In this document: positions 6,341-8,860 of the stretch, piece after piece
How the letters are laid out: each line of letters opens with the position of its first letter
How positions within the stretch are numbered: position 1 is the first letter of the stretch
Origin: Myxococcales bacterium UBA5297
Lineage (GTDB): Bacteria > Myxococcota > Myxococcia > Myxococcales > UBA5297
Assembly: GCA_002408385.1 (NCBI GenBank)
Contig: DHSB01000012.1
Location: 56,613-65,472, forward strand
Length of the DNA stretch: 8,860 nucleotides
Direction: 5' to 3'
Notes under the pieces: generated by a model
What the model was told of the DNA's origin: nothing
Seen by the model: only the letters and a program-made list of their open reading frames with translations
The model's database searches: none
Position numbers and translations under genes: made by a program

Positions 6341-6386
6341 GGGGGCCGTTCCCCGGGGGGAGCGGGCGGCCCTGCGAACGGCCCCC
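6341..6386. repeat. 11-bp perfect inverted repeat
   Basis: GGGGGCCGTTC (6341-6351) and GAACGGCCCCC (6376-6386) are exact reverse complements with a 24-base spacer that is itself GC-rich and contains CCCCGGGG. It lies about 320 bases upstream of the 5466-6020 gene start. It could be a structured leader, an operator or a leftover of a mobile miniature repeat. Confidence 0.5.
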
Positions 6387-6481
6387 CCGGTCCCACGCCC
6401 ACGCTGAAAGCAAGCCCTTCTCGAAGCGTGCGGGCGACGAGCGGAGCGCCGCGCCCGCGCGGCGCGGCTGGGGCCTCTTGC

Positions 6482-6521
6482 CCGGTCGGCCGAGCGAACG
6501 CAAATCGCTCGGGCCGACCGG
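6482..6521 (-). terminator. Strong 16-bp hairpin after the 192-aa barrel gene
   Basis: CCGGTCGGCC plus GAGCGA (6482-6497) pairs with 6505-6521 around a seven-base loop, with one bulged base. It begins 32 bases past the stop at 6553 on the minus strand. No T run follows, so it may act with Rho, protect the mRNA end, or be an unrelated palindromic element. Confidence 0.55.
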
Positions 6522-6552
6522 CATTCGGCTCTCTGACCGAGACCCTGGCTCG

Positions 6553-7131
6553 TTAGAACGTCGCCCCGAGCTCCACGAGGCCGTTCCAGATGGTGTAGTC
6601 GCGATCGACCGGCAGATAGGTGTCGTTGAAGGCGAAGTCGACGCCTCCCCGCACGCCGGCGGTGAGCGCGCCGGCGTGGAAGCTCAGCCCTGCGCCGACG
6701 GGGATCGACCCGAAGGTGTCGTCGACGTAGCCCAGCCCTTCTGGCACGTCGGTCACGTTGGCGCGCGAGACGGCCACGCCCCCGAAGACGTACGGCTCGA
6801 CGGTCGCGGGCACGGCGAGCTTGACGTTGACGCCCGCGCCGTTGCGCACGACGCGCCCGCCGGAGAAGACCGGAACGGTCAGCGGGTTGCTCGCGCCGCT
6901 GTAGCGCAGCTCGAGCCCGAGCACCGGGGTCGGCTGGACGTTGACGAGCACCCCCCAGCTCGGCCCCGGGTTGATCAGCGGCGCGAAGTCGCCGGTGTAG
7001 CCCTCGACGCCGCCGAGGGCGGCGACGGTGAAGCTCTCGTTCGGCGCTTGCGTGTCGGGCTCCTGAGCAAGCACGCCCCGCGGCACCAGAGTCAGCGCGG
7101 CGAGCGCCGACAACAACGCGATGGTTCTCAT
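6553..7131 (-). CDS. Small outer-membrane beta-barrel protein (192 aa)
   Basis: ATG 7131 has AGGAGG six bases upstream. An in-frame ATG further upstream would place this site inside the gene and spoil the signal peptide. Residues 1-22 are a signal peptide ending in VLA before Gln23. Strand-like segments include FTVAALGGVEGYTG (34-47), WGVLVNVQPTPVLGLELRYS (59-78), NVKLAVPATVEPYVFGGVAV (102-121) and LTAGVRGGVDFAF (156-168). The protein ends in NGLVELGATF with a terminal Phe, as expected for substrates of the BAM barrel-assembly machinery. Length fits an eight-stranded barrel. The divergent neighbour is a DUF4397 lipoprotein (7339), and the 207-bp spacer between them may regulate both. No substrate or partner can be named. 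Confidence 0.85.
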   Translation of the reverse strand: MRTIALLSALAALTLVPRGVLAQEPDTQAPNESFTVAALGGVEGYTGDFAPLINPGPSWGVLVNVQPTPVLGLELRYSGASNPLTVPVFSGGRVVRNGAGVNVKLAVPATVEPYVFGGVAVSRANVTDVPEGLGYVDDTFGSIPVGAGLSFHAGALTAGVRGGVDFAFNDTYLPVDRDYTIWNGLVELGATF

Positions 7132-7338
7132 GCGATGCCTCCTGCGAGCCATTGTTCGCTCCGAGGACAAAGGTGGGCCCCACCCGGAGTGGCCGCAATC
7201 GGCCGTGGACCGAGCGCACGGCGAGACGCGGCGCTGCCTGCCAATCGAGCGGATCGGGCGATACGCCGGCCGCCGGGCAAGCCCCAAGCTCCTCTCGTAG
7301 AGCGCGACAATCGCCACGCGGTCCCGCGGGAGGGAGCG
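7132..7338. promoter_or_regulatory. Divergent intergenic region with nested inverted repeat
   Basis: The spacer must hold promoters for both flanking genes. GGTGGG (7172-7177) and CCCACC (7179-7184) form a 13-base palindrome, enclosed by CTCCG (7159-7163) and CGGAG (7185-7189). It lies 28-58 bases from the minus-strand start, a position suited to an operator or leader structure. No clear -35/-10 boxes are visible. Confidence 0.4.
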
Positions 7339-8760
7339 ATGAACCGACTCGTCTCGAGAGTGGTGGTCCTCGGTCTGCTGGCCGGCAGCGCCTGGCTCGG
7401 ATGCAAGGGCGGCAAGGAAGGGACCGAGACGCGGGTGCGCTTGGTCCACGCCTCGCCGGATCTGCCGAAGTCCGACGTCGACGTCGTGGGGATCTCGAGC
7501 GAGCTCTTCAGCGCCGTCGAGTACGGCGGGACGACCGACTACCGAGCGATCGCCCCGGGCACTTTCGAGTTCGTGCTTCGCGCCTCGGCGCTCGGTGGGG
7601 TCTCGCCCGCGCTCGTCACCTCGGAGCCCATCGAAGTCGCCGAGGGCGCCTCGATCACCTTGGTGGCCGCGGGCTTCCTGCTCAGCGACGAGCCTGAAGA
7701 CAGCCTTCGGGTCCTGGCCTTCGACGACGCCTTCGCAGAGCCGGCCGGAGGGGCGCGCGCCAGGTTCGTCCACGCCATCTCCAACGCGGGACCGCTGCTG
7801 CTCGAGGTCGGCGACGACGGCGACGCCGAGCTCGGTCCGGTCGAGCGCTTCGCTGCCACGCCGCCCGAAGGCTTCGAGCTCGCCGCGGGAGCGCCCGTGC
7901 ACGTGTCGCTCCTCGCCGGAACCCCGCCGGTACCCGTGGGCGGCTTCACCGTGCCTCAGCTCGAGCAGGGCGAGACCTACTACCTCGTCGCCACCGGGGT
8001 CGGGGCGCTCGACGAGCTGCGCGGACCGGCGCTCATCGTCAGCGGCGACGCGGGGACCGTGGAGTTCATCGAACAGGACCCGCGCGTCTACCTGCTGCAC
8101 GCCTCGCCCGACGCCCCTGCGCTCGATGTCTTCGCGGGAGACGAAGAGGTGGCCGACGACCTCGCCTTCGGAGAGCTGTCGGGCCCGATTCCGCTCGCGC
8201 CCGGGAGCGTCGCGCTGGACTTCTTCGTCCACGAAGAAGGCGCGGCGCGGCCCGCTGGGGCTCCGGCGGCGGGAGCGGTCACGGGCGAGCTCTCGGCCGG
8301 CGACACCTACCTCCTCGTCGCTACCGGCTTCGTCGGCGAGGGTCGCTCGCCCGCTTTCGAGCTGGTGACCGTCGCGGACGAATTCCGCCCCTTCAACCCG
8401 CTGCTCGCGCGGCTGCGGGCGCTCCACGCCTCCCCGGGGACGACCACCTTGACGCTCGGGGCGGTCACCGAAGGCGGAAGGGTCCTGCCCTTGCCGGGTC
8501 TCGGCGCCCTCGCCTATCTCCAGGCCTCGGCGCCCGAGGGCGCGGAGCTTCCGCCGCTGGAGCTGAGGATGGGGCTGGTCCCCATCGGCGAGTCCGAGAC
8601 CGCGGCGAAGTTCGAGATCGATTCGCAAGCGGGGCTGCGCGCCATCGGCGTCATCGCGGGTGTCCGGGCGCCGAGCGGCAGCGAGCCGCCGCTGCAGATG
8701 ATCCTCGTCGACACCTCGCAGTCGCCGTGGACCGCCGCGCCGCTCGTGAACGAGCGGTGA
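7339..8760 (+). CDS. DUF4397 lipoprotein with four repeats
   Basis: A 473-residue protein. ATG 7339 follows GGGAGGGAG (7328-7336). Residues 1-21 are a lipoprotein signal ahead of Cys22, followed by a Gly/Lys linker. The residue at -3 of the lipobox is Trp (AWLGC), which is atypical but acceptable. The rest consists of four units of about 108 residues. Each opens with an L[V/L]HAS-like strand, with the His at 37, 145, 254 and 363, and ends with a [L/V]VA[T/A]G-like strand (G112, G220, G330, G441). Units 1 and 3 keep HASPD; unit 2 has HAISN and unit 4 HASPG. This is the pattern of DUF4397 (PF14344), a beta-rich domain of cell-surface proteins with no established role. It is probably an outer-membrane or periplasmic lipoprotein. 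Neither a catalytic motif nor a membrane helix beyond the signal is seen. Confidence 0.88.
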   Translation: MNRLVSRVVVLGLLAGSAWLGCKGGKEGTETRVRLVHASPDLPKSDVDVVGISSELFSAVEYGGTTDYRAIAPGTFEFVLRASALGGVSPALVTSEPIEVAEGASITLVAAGFLLSDEPEDSLRVLAFDDAFAEPAGGARARFVHAISNAGPLLLEVGDDGDAELGPVERFAATPPEGFELAAGAPVHVSLLAGTPPVPVGGFTVPQLEQGETYYLVATGVGALDELRGPALIVSGDAGTVEFIEQDPRVYLLHASPDAPALDVFAGDEEVADDLAFGELSGPIPLAPGSVALDFFVHEEGAARPAGAPAAGAVTGELSAGDTYLLVATGFVGEGRSPAFELVTVADEFRPFNPLLARLRALHASPGTTTLTLGAVTEGGRVLPLPGLGALAYLQASAPEGAELPPLELRMGLVPIGESETAAKFEIDSQAGLRAIGVIAGVRAPSGSEPPLQMILVDTSQSPWTAAPLVNER

Positions 8761-8826
8761 AGCACGGACGGCTCGGCGCGATCTCGAGAGGCGTCGCGAA
8801 ATCTCCCAGGAGTCCGCCCGTCGCCC

Positions 8827-8860
8827 GCTCACCCCGAGCGTAGCCTCCCGAGGAACGAGG
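8827..8860. repeat. REP-like intergenic element, copy B (runs off window)
   Basis: GCTCACCCCGAGCGTAGC (8827-8844) matches 15 of 18 bases of 5357-5374. It is followed by CTCCCGAGGAACGAGG up to the window end. Its downstream half is not visible, so pairing cannot be checked. I recall similar CACCC[T/C]GAGCG elements scattered between genes in many high-GC genomes. Confidence 0.45.

Larger units (their letters stand above)
6021..6552. other. 532-bp gene-free spacer with two large inverted repeats
   Basis: This is the longest stretch without a gene here, between two minus-strand barrel genes. Open frames cross it on both strands but their translations are Arg/Ala/Pro-rich, without start signals. 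It holds an 11-bp perfect inverted repeat at 6341-6386 and a 16-bp hairpin at 6482-6521. The remainder must include the promoter of the 5466-6020 gene, probably with a long leader, but no promoter boxes are clear. Confidence 0.5.

Noticed and set aside
5484..6407. Plus-strand open frame of 307 codons
   Set aside because: It is the antisense shadow of the 184-residue barrel gene and runs into the spacer. No start signal, and Arg/Ala/Glu-rich composition.
690..6425. Shared CCCTTCTCGAA word at about 698 and 6416, upstream of two minus-strand genes
   Set aside because: The match is about eleven bases with no similar flanks and different distances to the start codons; chance cannot be excluded.
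6478..7338. Plus-strand extension upstream of the DUF4397 gene
   Set aside because: It is antisense to the barrel gene 6553-7131. The lipoprotein signal and GGGAGG site fix the start at 7339.
8777..8798. Possible terminator hairpin (CGCGA/TCGCG) after the DUF4397 gene
   Set aside because: The stem is five base pairs with a twelve-base loop and is followed by AAAT and not T residues; too weak to call.
7132..8832. Minus-strand frame that would extend the 192-residue barrel by 567 residues
   Set aside because: A strong ribosome-binding site and signal peptide place the barrel start at 7131. The extension is antisense to the DUF4397 gene and has no domain-like sequence.

Overview
This is an 8.9-kb stretch of very GC-rich DNA from a Gram-negative bacterium. 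The lineage is inferred, not proven. The base composition, four predicted outer-membrane beta-barrels, two predicted lipoproteins and a DUF4397 lipoprotein would all fit the Myxococcota or a related deltaproteobacterial group. No tRNA, rRNA, CRISPR array, insertion sequence or phage gene is visible. The extreme GC content opens long frames on both strands, so genes were chosen on ribosome-binding sites, signal peptides, domain motifs and sensible protein composition.

Left part (1-3276). A divergent pair opens the window. A soluble, helical, unrecognised protein (minus strand, cut by the window start) faces a lipoprotein (839-1879) that has two copies of an 83-87-residue repeat and a C-terminal membrane helix. 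Both proteins carry a recurring R-G-[V/L]-x2-E-L motif and may be related. The 211-bp spacer between them holds an 11-bp perfect inverted repeat. The next gene, convergent with the lipoprotein gene, encodes an uncharacterised membrane protein with about eight helices (2119-3276). Terminator-like hairpins lie between these two.

Right part (3512-8760). Four predicted outer-membrane barrels follow: a SphA/MetA-type 'phenol degradation' barrel (3512-4456), a 226-residue barrel (4638-5318), and two smaller barrels on the minus strand (5466-6020 and 6553-7131). Divergent from the last is a lipoprotein with four DUF4397-like repeats (7339-8760). Intergenic DNA carries several strong inverted repeats and two copies of a short REP-like motif (5357-5374 and 8827-8844).

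Taken together, six of the eight genes encode predicted exported envelope proteins and a seventh is a membrane protein. Most sit on alternating strands with their own leaders, so this looks like a neighbourhood of independently transcribed surface genes and not one operon. No enzyme, regulator, toxin or defence gene is recognisable, and I see no clear new multi-gene system. The best novelty candidate is the divergent pair at the left edge.
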